Of a stretch of DNA of 64,000 nt, positions 42,212-49,590 are shown one piece after another. Each line of letters opens with the position of its first letter. The first letter of the stretch is position 1. Below the pieces are notes generated by a model. That model had not been told where the DNA came from. It saw only the letters and a list, made by a program, of their open reading frames with translations, and made no database searches. The position numbers were made by a program, and so were the translations under genes. Source of the DNA: an uncultured Alphaproteobacteria bacterium (lineage in GTDB: Bacteria > Pseudomonadota > Alphaproteobacteria > Caulobacterales > Caulobacteraceae); assembly GCA_903909375.1 (NCBI GenBank), contig CAIVVM010000025.1:92439-156438 (forward strand). Reading direction: 5' to 3'.

Positions 42212-42643
42212 TCATCGACGCGCCTTCGGTGTGTCGGGTGTGCCGATCACATATGTCCCCTTGTCCAGTATTGGAAAGGGTCCCACCTTCACCGGTCCGG
42301 GCAGGTCAAAGTCAAGCTCACCACTCGGTGTCGTGTAGATGCGGATGCGGCCTGGCAGTCCGATGCCGCGACCTTTGACGCCGGAGACCGTGACCTCGGC
42401 CCGCCCGGTCGGCGGCTCAAGCAGGCCCGAGGCGCCGACGGGCAGCGGGAACGGCCTGCCGTTCAATCTCAGGCGCCCACCTGCCCATACATCGCGACCG
42501 GCGCCTCGGCTGACGCGAGCCCGGCGAGTGAAACCGCAGCCCGCGAAGCGAGCCGTTACGAGTGGAAATGCTGGAACTCCAGGCGCGCGCCGCACCCCCA
42601 CCCCGACCTCAGCCCCGCAACCACGAGGCCTCCGAAGGCGCAA
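42212..42643 (-). CDS. Cassette (b) protein, start uncertain, possibly truncated
   Basis: The frame is open for 143 codons, but the first ~60 lie in the repeated leader (GFTRRARVSRGAG) and are probably not translated. The coding-like part begins near GGRLRLNGRPFPLPVGASGL and continues EVTVSGVKGRGIGLPGRIRI to GPFPILDKGTYVIGTPDTPK, a small beta-rich domain. There is no in-frame ATG or GTG; a TTG before NGRPFP is the best candidate. It may be the tail end of a larger effector gene that lost its N-terminal part. Confidence 0.4.
   Translation of the reverse strand: MRLRRPRGCGAEVGVGVRRAPGVPAFPLVTARFAGCGFTRRARVSRGAGRDVWAGGRLRLNGRPFPLPVGASGLLEPPTGRAEVTVSGVKGRGIGLPGRIRIYTTPSGELDFDLPGPVKVGPFPILDKGTYVIGTPDTPKARR
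42511..42555 (-). repeat. 45-bp leader repeat, copy 2
   Basis: Same segment as 41491-41535: TGACGCGAGCCCGGCGAGTG at the left and CGAAGCGAGCCG at the right. Here it lies between promoter repeat (b) and the small cassette gene. Confidence 0.7.
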
Positions 42644-42714
42644 TCCCTGACGCTGACAAAATCCTGGCGAAATTGCGCGGTGATGTCAAGACAAAACGTG
42701 AACACTCCGAGCTG
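42604..42714 (-). promoter_or_regulatory. Promoter-leader repeat, copy (b)
   Basis: Minus strand: -35 TTGACA at 42689-42684, 17-bp spacer, -10 CAGGAT at 42666-42661 (first base off consensus); GTTCACGTTTTGTC upstream; leader with GCCTTCGGAGGC and GTGGTTGCGGGGCTGAGG. Confidence 0.75.
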
Positions 42715-42716
42715 GT

Positions 42717-43166
42717 CTATTTGTTCGCCTGAACGCACCGCTTCGCCGTTGGAGGCCGTGGAAATCCCAACTTCGCCCTGGGCACCCGGTCTGGCTCACC
42801 ATTCTGGTACGGCAGCGGGTAGAGCGTCATGTCGGGCATAAATTCAATCGGGACGGGAAAAGAGTAATAGTCCGCAAGTTGGTAGAATCTATCGTCCATA
42901 TAGTAAAAATAGGTGCAATCACCCACTGTTACAGTCAGATGACGCTTACGGATATACCTGTCTTTGATCGTCTGCGTTGTACCGGATTTCACGGTTATCA
43001 AAACGTCAACGAAATCCTGACGATCTACACTGTAAGGCTTCCTATGAACGACAATCTCACCAGCCGTTCTGTTGTAGATCACAACCGCGGGGGACACGCT
43101 GCAGGCCGCGAGGCTCAGCACGAGGACGAGACATATCGAGACCAGCGTGCGGCCAGCCCCGATCAT
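42717..43166 (-). CDS. Lipoprotein, likely partner of the HExxH protein
   Basis: ATG 43166 overlaps the upstream stop (ATGA), giving 149 residues. Lipoprotein signal: GRTLVSICLVLVLSLAAC with lipobox SLAAC, so it is exported and membrane-anchored. The mature part is beta-rich (AVVIYNRTAGEIVVHRKPYS, KRHLTVTVGDCTYFYYMDDR) and locally AT-rich. A periplasmic lipoprotein coupled to a peptidase-like effector fits an immunity protein. The overlap supports one functional unit; the family is not recognised. Confidence 0.65.
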   Translation of the reverse strand: MIGAGRTLVSICLVLVLSLAACSVSPAVVIYNRTAGEIVVHRKPYSVDRQDFVDVLITVKSGTTQTIKDRYIRKRHLTVTVGDCTYFYYMDDRFYQLADYYSFPVPIEFMPDMTLYPLPYQNGEPDRVPRAKLGFPRPPTAKRCVQANK

Positions 43167-44023
43167 CGCCCATGTCTCCTCGGCCACGGCCGAGGCGGGG
43201 TTTCATATGGACCCCACTCATTCCAGTTGCTCGGCCCATGCCACTCTGGCTTTCCCTTGCCATCCCGATCACGCAACAGCGCAAGCCCGCCCCCGAGAAC
43301 GTTCGATGGCAGGTATAGCGGCCCCAGCTGCTGCGCCTGCAAGGTGTGCTGGCGCTCATGCTCCTGGACCGGCACGCCATGTGTTTGCCTGAAACGGGCC
43401 CACCCAGGGTCGGGACCCGCCGGATCGCCTTCGTATGTGGTCGTATTGCCGAGCGTGATCGCACCCTCGCCACCCAACGGGTTGTTCCGGAACTGGATCG
43501 CATTGTCGCCGATGGTCACATAGGGCTTACCGTCTCTCGTCAGGCCCACCACATGACCCACTGCGCCGTAGCCGAGCCCGATCAGGGTGTTCGGCGCACT
43601 CCAGACCTTGCCGGCGATGTCCGCGCTCGGCGGCCCGATGACGTCTCGCTCGATGGTCTGCCCGGCCGAGACCTGCGCGCCCATGTCGCTCAAGGTCCGC
43701 GCGGTGGCGGCGCCCGCCCTTCGCACGGTCGTGTTCAGATCCTTGGCCACGCCTACCCCACGCGTCAGCGCACCCTCCAATGCCGCGTTCGAGGCTCGAA
43801 CGCCACCCTGCAGCTGGGCCTTCAGTCTGGCCGCCCGGGCCATCGCATCGCGCCCCAACGCCTCGATCTCACGCTCGCTGCTCGCGGCCACCTGCCGACC
43901 CTCACGGATCGCATCGTGAAAAACCTGCCGCCCCGCCTCCAACCACTCACCACGCAAGCGCGCCGCGCCCTCCGCGCCATGCTTCAACGCGGCCCGGGTC
44001 CGCGCGCTCAGGTCTTCAAGCAT
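43163..44023 (-). CDS. HExxH zincin-like effector candidate
   Basis: 286 residues from ATG 44023 with TGGAGG upstream. The N-terminal ~110 residues form a helical, basic stalk (ERTRAALKHGAE-type repeats, RDAMARAARLKAQLQGGVRA). The C-terminal domain has VPVQEHERQHTLQAQQLGPL, an exact HExxH zinc-protease motif in the context seen in polymorphic toxins, followed by YLPSNVLGGGLALL. Immediately followed by a coupled lipoprotein gene. A helical carrier plus a C-terminal enzyme and a downstream partner is the usual effector-immunity layout; delivery route unknown. Confidence 0.65.
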   Translation of the reverse strand: MLEDLSARTRAALKHGAEGAARLRGEWLEAGRQVFHDAIREGRQVAASSEREIEALGRDAMARAARLKAQLQGGVRASNAALEGALTRGVGVAKDLNTTVRRAGAATARTLSDMGAQVSAGQTIERDVIGPPSADIAGKVWSAPNTLIGLGYGAVGHVVGLTRDGKPYVTIGDNAIQFRNNPLGGEGAITLGNTTTYEGDPAGPDPGWARFRQTHGVPVQEHERQHTLQAQQLGPLYLPSNVLGGGLALLRDRDGKGKPEWHGPSNWNEWGPYETPPRPWPRRHGR

Positions 44024-44078
44024 TCAGGAACCTCCAGGCTTGGATTTGGACGGTCGGACGCTAACTGCGCTGCACCCT

Positions 44079-44185
44079 CGGCCTCGGCCCCGCAACCGCG
44101 AAGCCTCCGAAGGCGCACTCCCTGACGCTGACAAAATCCTGGCGAAATTGCGCGGCGATGTCGAGACAAAACATGAACAAACTTA
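44079..44185 (-). promoter_or_regulatory. Promoter-leader repeat, copy (c)
   Basis: Minus strand: -35 TCGACA at 44164-44159 and -10 CAGGAT at 44141-44136 with a 17-bp spacer, the most degenerate of the six; GTTCATGTTTTGTC upstream. Leader has GCCTTCGGAGGC and GCGGTTGCGGGGCCGAGG. Confidence 0.75.
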
Positions 44186-44252
44186 CAGGAACCACTCCGT
44201 CCGATGCGCCCGTAGCCACCAACCGGCCCAGCGAAACCGTTTGCAGCCTGCC

Positions 44253-44711
44253 TCAATAGTCCGCGAACCAGTCCAGCCCCAGCACCTCATGGATGCCCGC
44301 AATTGACTTGACCGCACGTACCTGGGCCTGGAGCGCCCTCAGCTCGTCGCTCACCTCGTCGTCATCGCTCCAGTAGCCCGGGTTCGCCTCCATACCCTTG
44401 CAAACCCGCACCAGTGTCTCGGCCAATCCAACGGCCGGCAGCGCCTCCAGTTCATGCTCAATCCGCCACAGGCGTTTGCCAAGAAACATCAGGCGATGCA
44501 GCAAAGTGTCCGCAGCGCCGGTCCGACGCACTGACAGAACGCGCCACCTCTGCCCGGTCGCGTCCACCAGTTCCATATCGGCCTGCATATTGTCCTTGAG
44601 CGTCTTCGGCCCACAAACCGTCAACGCCTCAAGGTCAGGAAACCCCCAGATATCCCCATCCGGCGTGAACCCCAGGATAGGGTACTTCCAGTCGATCTCG
44701 CCCGTCCGCAT
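44253..44711 (-). CDS. Soluble protein, likely partner of the HNH nuclease
   Basis: 152 residues with a mixed fold: GEIDWKYPILGFTPDGDIWG, TGQRWRVLSVRRTGAADTLL, LHRLMFLGKRLWRIEHELEA. Acidic overall (WSDDDEVSDELRALQAQ). No signal or membrane helix, as expected for immunity against a cytoplasmic nuclease. It lies 59 bp downstream of the HNH-type gene on the same strand and ahead of promoter repeat (c). Immunity is inferred from pairing; family not recognised. Confidence 0.55.
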   Translation of the reverse strand: MRTGEIDWKYPILGFTPDGDIWGFPDLEALTVCGPKTLKDNMQADMELVDATGQRWRVLSVRRTGAADTLLHRLMFLGKRLWRIEHELEALPAVGLAETLVRVCKGMEANPGYWSDDDEVSDELRALQAQVRAVKSIAGIHEVLGLDWFADY

Positions 44712-44770
44712 GGCTCACCTTTGCACAACCATATAGAGAACGATAATCAGCGCTCAACTCAAGCGCAAAG

Positions 44771-45481
44771 TCACTTCCGCCGCGGCGGCGCCCCCGGACG
44801 GGAGGGCTGGATGACGTTCTGCCCGGTGTCGAGCAGATACCCGCCGACGCCGGTCGGAACGGCCTTCATCCAGTCCGTCGTGCCGTACCAGACCTGTCCA
44901 AGCGGACCGTACTTGGGCTTTCCCGCCCAGCTGCCGGTCAGCCTTCGGTGCTGTTCCTTCGGCATCACTTTAAGCAGGGCGTAGTGGTTGCGCGGATCCT
45001 GAACGGTCCTTCCAAGCCCCTTGAGCGGAATCGTGTGGTGCACCTCGAGGCCCGGCCCGGTGAGGCCAGCCCGCTTGATCGCCTTCTGCGCGGCATTCGC
45101 CGTCACAGAACCTTTTTTCAGGATACCGATACCCTTCGACAGCGACCGCGCACCTTTCACAGCCACCCAGAACGGCAAGGCGTCGGCCACCATCATCGCA
45201 CCGTTGAACGCGGCCTTTCCGTACTCGCCATCCTGAATGTTGCCGACAGCCTCCCACGCCGGGCCGACCACCGGGATAAACGTCTGCGCTGTCGTGGGAC
45301 GGGGAATGTCAGATCCTTCCTGAAATTCCTTGAACGCGCCCGCCACCTGGTCCAGCGGCGACGCAGCCGTCTGTTGCTCTGCGGCAAGGCGCTTCGCCCT
45401 GACCTTCGCCATCTCCCGATTGTAAAGCTCACCCGCCGGATCGGGCACAGTACGTGGCTCACCGCGAGGCATCGCAGCCAT
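44771..45481 (-). CDS. HNH-superfamily nuclease toxin candidate with pre-toxin-like segment
   Basis: 236 residues from ATG 45481 with AGGAGA upstream. Middle: FIPVVGPAWEAVGNIQDGEY and AAFNGAMMVADALPFWVAVK, a hydrophobic segment that commonly precedes toxin domains in polymorphic toxins. C-terminal: LEVHHTIPLKGLGRTVQDPR then HYALLKVMPKEQHRRLTG, an HNH/Endonuclease VII-like (HH...N...H) nuclease core. A partner gene follows. It probably cuts DNA or RNA in target cells. No secretion signal or recognised delivery domain is visible. Confidence 0.7.
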   Translation of the reverse strand: MAAMPRGEPRTVPDPAGELYNREMAKVRAKRLAAEQQTAASPLDQVAGAFKEFQEGSDIPRPTTAQTFIPVVGPAWEAVGNIQDGEYGKAAFNGAMMVADALPFWVAVKGARSLSKGIGILKKGSVTANAAQKAIKRAGLTGPGLEVHHTIPLKGLGRTVQDPRNHYALLKVMPKEQHRRLTGSWAGKPKYGPLGQVWYGTTDWMKAVPTGVGGYLLDTGQNVIQPSRPGAPPRRK

Positions 45482-45561
45482 TTTGATCTCCTGGAATGTG
45501 AGTTTGTGACGCGTCCGGCGTCGCGCGCCCTGCGTCAGTTCAACTGAAAAGGCAGGCAGCC

Positions 45562-45668
45562 CCGGCCTCAGCCCCGCAACCGCAGAGCCTCCCGGGGCGC
45601 AATCCCTGACGCTGACAAAATCCTACCGAAACTGCGCGGCGATGTCAAGACAAAACGTGAACATCCGC
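45562..45668 (-). promoter_or_regulatory. Promoter-leader repeat, copy (d), upstream of the HNH gene
   Basis: Minus strand: -35 TTGACA at 45648-45643, 17-bp spacer, -10 TAGGAT at 45625-45620; GTTCACGTTTTGTC upstream. Leader has GCCCCGGGAGGC and GCGGTTGCGGGGCTGAGG, then ~80 nt of unique sequence to the ATG at 45481. Confidence 0.8.
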
Positions 45669-45722
45669 CCTGACTCAGGCAGCCGGTCTTCCGCCCCGCA
45701 TCCAGTTCCGCCACCATCCGCC

Positions 45723-45842
45723 TCACCGCGCCCGCGGCCCGGCCATAAGCTGCACATAGAGGATTGCGGCGATCGCGCAGCCTACGGTGGCCAGCGGCCT
45801 GTCCATCATGATCTCGATGCATTGTTTCAACAGGTCAGACAT
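45723..45842 (-). CDS. Tiny membrane protein (39 residues)
   Basis: ATG 45842 has GTGGAGG six bases upstream, a very good ribosome site. The protein MSDLLKQCIEIMMDRPLATV continues with one hydrophobic stretch (ATVGCAIAAILYVQLMAG) and ends PRAR. It lies between the terminase stop and promoter repeat (d), on the terminase transcript. A holin-like or regulatory micro-membrane protein is possible; nothing more can be said. Confidence 0.5.
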   Translation of the reverse strand: MSDLLKQCIEIMMDRPLATVGCAIAAILYVQLMAGPRAR

Positions 45843-45928
45843 ACGCGGCCTCCACCCGCAGCGTCCCCGACCGCCTTTCTATCAAAACACGCCTAACACC
45901 CGGTTCGGCCAGTCGATTAACGCGCGCC

Positions 45929-47311
45929 TCAGCCCATCCAGGACTGCACCTGCGGGCGAAAGGCTCGCTGGGCCGCAGCCGGTCGCGCCGCCGATACGCC
46001 GCGGCGGTTCAGTGCAAACTCGCCGAAGGCGTCCGCCCCATGGCTGGCCCCGTCATGCAGCGGACCGGCATAGCTGTGGGTCGCCCGGTTCCAGCGCTTG
46101 CGATAGGCGCTCAGCCGCTCCAGTCCCGCCGCGCAACGGCCCTTGTCGAACCAGCACATGGGGATCATCAGGCGCGCGGCGTTCACGCGCTCCTCCGGGT
46201 CGGCCCGGCTGCCTACCACGATCCGCGACAGCCCCATCCCGCCCAGGGCGTCATAGCGCGAGCGCCCCGTGGTGAACTCCCGCACCATCACATCATGTGG
46301 CAGGTGATGAACGCCCCAAAGGTAGGGCTTGGCCGCAATCGCCTCGCGCACTACCGTGTCCAGCCCCACCCCGTGGGTCTCGTAGTAGTCCACCACGCGG
46401 ATCTCGCGGCCGGTCTGCTGGAAGTACCAGATCGCCGTATAGTCATCGATGCCCAGGTCCCAGGCGGTGTCGACCGTGAGCGAAGGGTCCACCGGCACAT
46501 TGGCCACCCGCCCCGCCTCCCGCGCCTCGCTCAGCGCCTCGGCATAGTAGGCGCCGGGCGCTGCAGCGTCGAAATCCACCAGATACTCCGACGCAAACTT
46601 CGCGCGGCCCTCCGCCTCGGATCCCAGCTCCGCCACCAGTTCGCGCCGCTCCCGCTCCAGTTGCTCAGGCGTGAACACCTCGGTGTTTGCGGCGGAGGCG
46701 CGCAGGGTGAACCACTCCTTGTCGTGTTGCCGGCTCTCGAACGCGTGGGTGGCGTGGTTTCGCCCACGCGGCGTCCACAGAAACAGCGCCCACCCCTGAT
46801 TTTCCAACAGAATTGGCCGGATGTAGGCCCACGACTCCGGATGCGCCAGCGACCACTCCGAGAACACCACGCCCGCCACCGAGGCGCCCATCAGGCTGTC
46901 GTGGTTGTCCGACCCCAGCACCTGCCAGGTCGAGCCGTTGCCGAAGGTCACCTTCATCTCGCTGTCGTGGAAGGTTGGGCTGAGGTGTGCGCCGAACGCC
47001 TCCTCGATCCGCCGCAGCCCGGTGTGCGGATTGACCGCGTCCCAGATGGCCTTTCGTCCCTGCGCCGCCTGCGGCAGCAGGTGCCAGTAGCCGCCCGCCC
47101 GATCCTGCACCGCCCAGGCCGCCCAGTGCAGCGCCACCTCATCCTTGCCCCACCGCCGGTGCGCCGCCACATCGGCCCGCAGTTTCCCCTTGCACAGCGC
47201 CTCCCAGAGTTCGTGCTGATAGGGACGCGGCTCCCATTTCAACGGCACCCGCATCATTGGCGGCGCTTGCGGCGTTTCGGTCTCGATTTCAGACTCCGGA
47301 ACCTGCGTCAC
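45929..47311 (-). CDS. Terminase large subunit
   Basis: 460 residues; packages DNA into the procapsid by ATP hydrolysis and cuts it. ATPase: Walker A-like HRRWGKDEVAL at residues 51-61 (Asp where most have Thr or Ser), Walker B-like GVVFSEWSL at 147-155. Nuclease (RNase H fold): DTAWDLGIDDYTAI at 281-294 and a C-terminal DGASHGADAFGEFAL. It overlaps the small subunit stop by four bases. Both domains look complete. Whether the GKD Walker A variant is active cannot be decided here; similar forms occur in other phage terminases. Confidence 0.9.
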   Translation of the reverse strand: MTQVPESEIETETPQAPPMMRVPLKWEPRPYQHELWEALCKGKLRADVAAHRRWGKDEVALHWAAWAVQDRAGGYWHLLPQAAQGRKAIWDAVNPHTGLRRIEEAFGAHLSPTFHDSEMKVTFGNGSTWQVLGSDNHDSLMGASVAGVVFSEWSLAHPESWAYIRPILLENQGWALFLWTPRGRNHATHAFESRQHDKEWFTLRASAANTEVFTPEQLERERRELVAELGSEAEGRAKFASEYLVDFDAAAPGAYYAEALSEAREAGRVANVPVDPSLTVDTAWDLGIDDYTAIWYFQQTGREIRVVDYYETHGVGLDTVVREAIAAKPYLWGVHHLPHDVMVREFTTGRSRYDALGGMGLSRIVVGSRADPEERVNAARLMIPMCWFDKGRCAAGLERLSAYRKRWNRATHSYAGPLHDGASHGADAFGEFALNRRGVSAARPAAAQRAFRPQVQSWMG

Positions 47312-47811
47312 TCCTCACCCTCCAGCAGGATCTCCCGCAGGAACGCCCGCCCCTCGTCGTCGTACAGCTTTTCGTACCGCCGCACCCGGATGTGCAGTTC
47401 CACCTTGCCGGGCGGCGCGGTGGTTCCGGCCCTGGACCCATAGCGCGCCGGCGAGGCCCGCCCCGCCGCCCACTGAAGGCCCTGGATATGCACCTTCGCG
47501 GGGCCGAGCGTGGCCGGCGTCACCGCCCGCGCCGTCTCGAGCACCTCATCGACCAGCGCGTCGGCGCCCATCAGCCGGGCAGCCTCGACCTTCTGATCCA
47601 CCCCCGGCTTGGTCTTCCGCCACTGGTACAGCGCGGTATAGGACGGCATGTGCGTGTCCTGGCTGATCGCCAGCCAGGTCTCCCCCACCGCCATCCGCGT
47701 GCAGATCTCGTCCACAAGCGCCTCGCAGTATCTCACCGACTTCCGTCTCGGCCGCACAGCGCGTTTCCGGGTTTCAGGCGCGCGCACGCGCCGCTCAGGC
47801 GTCTCCGCCAT
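47308..47811 (-). CDS. Terminase small subunit
   Basis: 167 residues. A basic N terminus (ERRVRAPETRKRAVRPRRKS) precedes a DNA-binding helix-turn-helix (MAVGETWLAISQDTHMPSYT, then ALYQWRKTKP), followed by an oligomerisation helix and a C-terminal large-subunit-binding tail. This is the TerS layout that recognises the packaging site. It is the first gene of the phage block, with 84 bp between it and the chromosomal GNAT gene; I could not assign a promoter or an attachment site in that gap. Confidence 0.8.
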   Translation of the reverse strand: MAETPERRVRAPETRKRAVRPRRKSVRYCEALVDEICTRMAVGETWLAISQDTHMPSYTALYQWRKTKPGVDQKVEAARLMGADALVDEVLETARAVTPATLGPAKVHIQGLQWAAGRASPARYGSRAGTTAPPGKVELHIRVRRYEKLYDDEGRAFLREILLEGEE

Positions 47812-47895
47812 GTCGTTCTCCTTCCATGAAATGTTGTCAGCCCCGGTCAGCGGGCCTCAGCCACGCCGAACCGGGGATCCGGCAGCCCGCGGCGT

Positions 47896-48480
47896 CTAGC
47901 CTCGTGCAGCCCGCAGCATCGGGTACACCGGCGGGAAGTCCCCCGGCTGCACCACCCCGATCACCTCAAACCCGAACCGCTCATAAAGCGGGATGTTCCG
48001 GGGGCTCGAGCTCTCCAGATAGGCGATCACGCCATCCTCATCACAGCGCTTCAGCCCCGCCTTCAGCAGCGCCGAGCCCAGCCCCAGCCCCTGCCGCACG
48101 GGATCCACGCCGACGAAGGCCAGGTACCAGTGCGGCTCATGCGGATGATAGCCCGACATCGCCGCACTCACCTCGCCCACCACGGCGCCTGTGGCCTCCG
48201 TCAGATGCGGCCCGATCGCCGCCGCCATCGCCTCGCTGTCCGAACTCACGCCCGGCGGCAACCACAGCGCCGCCGCCGCCCCGCCCTCGGCCAGATAGCC
48301 GCAGCCTTCCGCCATCCCCGGCCCGCCCATGGCCCGCGCAAACCCCGGGAACCCGGCCAGAAACGCGTCCGGCGTCGGCAACAACCAGCGCACCGGCGGA
48401 TCCGTCGCAAATGCCAGCGTCAGCGTGTTGATCACCGTGTCGGTCTCCGACACCTCCGCCACCCGAACCTCATAGGTCAT
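47896..48480 (-). CDS. GNAT family N-acetyltransferase
   Basis: 194 residues. The acetyl-CoA loop is RQGLGLGSALL (QxxGxG type) in the strand LAFVGVDPVRQGLGLGSALL, followed by ESSSPRNIPLYERFGFEVIG, the usual GNAT C-terminal motif. Acceptor unknown. It is 10 bp downstream of an aldo/keto reductase gene on the same strand; ordinary chromosomal gene at the phage boundary. Confidence 0.88.
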   Translation of the reverse strand: MTYEVRVAEVSETDTVINTLTLAFATDPPVRWLLPTPDAFLAGFPGFARAMGGPGMAEGCGYLAEGGAAAALWLPPGVSSDSEAMAAAIGPHLTEATGAVVGEVSAAMSGYHPHEPHWYLAFVGVDPVRQGLGLGSALLKAGLKRCDEDGVIAYLESSSPRNIPLYERFGFEVIGVVQPGDFPPVYPMLRAARG

Positions 48481-48490
48481 GCCAAACCCC

Positions 48491-49522
48491 TCACGATGAG
48501 CCGATGGACAACAGGTTCTGCACCGGCTGGTACAGCTCTTCCAGATAGGCCACGTCCTCGGCCGCCAGTTCGATGTCGGTGGCCGCCACCAGCTGCTCCA
48601 GCTGCTCCACGCGGGACACCCCCACCACCGGCGCCGTCACCCCGGGCTTGCTCAGCAGCCAGGCCAGCGCGATCTGCGCCGGCGCCTTGCCGTACTTGTC
48701 GGCCGTTTCCATCACTCGCGCGGCGATGTCGAACACCGCGTCGCCGTGATAAAGGCTCTCCGTCCGGATCCGGTCGCGCCCCTGCGAGCGCGCCGTGGCC
48801 CCGCCGCCGAACCCGCCCTGATAGGCCCCCGCCAATATCCCCCGCGCCAGCGGCGACCAGGGCGTGATCGCCACCCCGCTCTTCACGCAATAGGGGTTCA
48901 TCTCGCGCTCTTCCTCGCGATAGACGAGGTTGTAGTGGTTCTGCATCGAGACAAACCGCGCCCAGCCGTTCATCTGCGCGGTCAGCTGCAACTCGGCGAA
49001 CTGCCAGGCGAACATCGAGGACGCGCCCAGGTACAGAACCTTCCCCGCCTTCACCACGTCGTTGAGCGCCTCCATCGTCTCCTCGATGGGCGAGCTCTCG
49101 TGCCCCACAATCCCCTGCGGATGCCGGTGGATGATCAGCTGGTCCACATAGTCCACGCCCAGCCGCTTCAGGCTGGCGTCGACGCCCTCCATCACATGCT
49201 TGCGCGACAGCCCGCCCTGGTTGGGATTGCGCCCCATCGGATTGGAAATCTTGGTGGTCAGCACATACTGATCGCGCGGCAGCAGCTCGCGCAGCAGCGC
49301 CCCCACTACGGTCTCGCTGGCCCCCACCCCATAGATGTCGGCGCAGTCGAAGTAGTAGAGCCCCTTGTCGATGGCCGCCTTGAACAGCGGCCGGGCGTCA
49401 TCGATCCCCAGCGTCCAGTCGCCCTGGTGACCCCGCCCCGGCTCGCCGAAGTTCATGGTCCCCAGACACAGCCGGGACACCATCAACCCGCTGTTCCGCC
49501 CCAGCTGCACCGATTTGAGCAT
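48491..49522 (-). CDS. Aldo/keto reductase
   Basis: 343 residues, NADPH-dependent carbonyl reductase fold. The catalytic tetrad is visible: Asp and Tyr in YYFDCADIYGVGASE, Lys in YVLTTKISNPMG, His in LIIHRHPQG. Cofactor-binding C terminus includes GVTAPVVGVSRVEQLEQL. Close to YghZ/voltage-channel-beta-like AKRs by the NHYNLVYREEEREMNPYC stretch. Likely a detoxification or general reductase. Confidence 0.92.
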   Translation of the reverse strand: MLKSVQLGRNSGLMVSRLCLGTMNFGEPGRGHQGDWTLGIDDARPLFKAAIDKGLYYFDCADIYGVGASETVVGALLRELLPRDQYVLTTKISNPMGRNPNQGGLSRKHVMEGVDASLKRLGVDYVDQLIIHRHPQGIVGHESSPIEETMEALNDVVKAGKVLYLGASSMFAWQFAELQLTAQMNGWARFVSMQNHYNLVYREEEREMNPYCVKSGVAITPWSPLARGILAGAYQGGFGGGATARSQGRDRIRTESLYHGDAVFDIAARVMETADKYGKAPAQIALAWLLSKPGVTAPVVGVSRVEQLEQLVAATDIELAAEDVAYLEELYQPVQNLLSIGSS

Positions 49523-49590
49523 TCTCGTCCCCTGACCGCTTTGCGATCAGGATAGGCGCGGGTAGCGGACCCGCGCCAGCCCGAAACGCC

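Noticed and set aside
25463..47811. RcGTA-type gene transfer agent
   Set aside because: Portal, coat and terminase resemble P22-type podoviruses, not the HK97-like siphoviral RcGTA set; no tail tube or tape-measure gene is seen.
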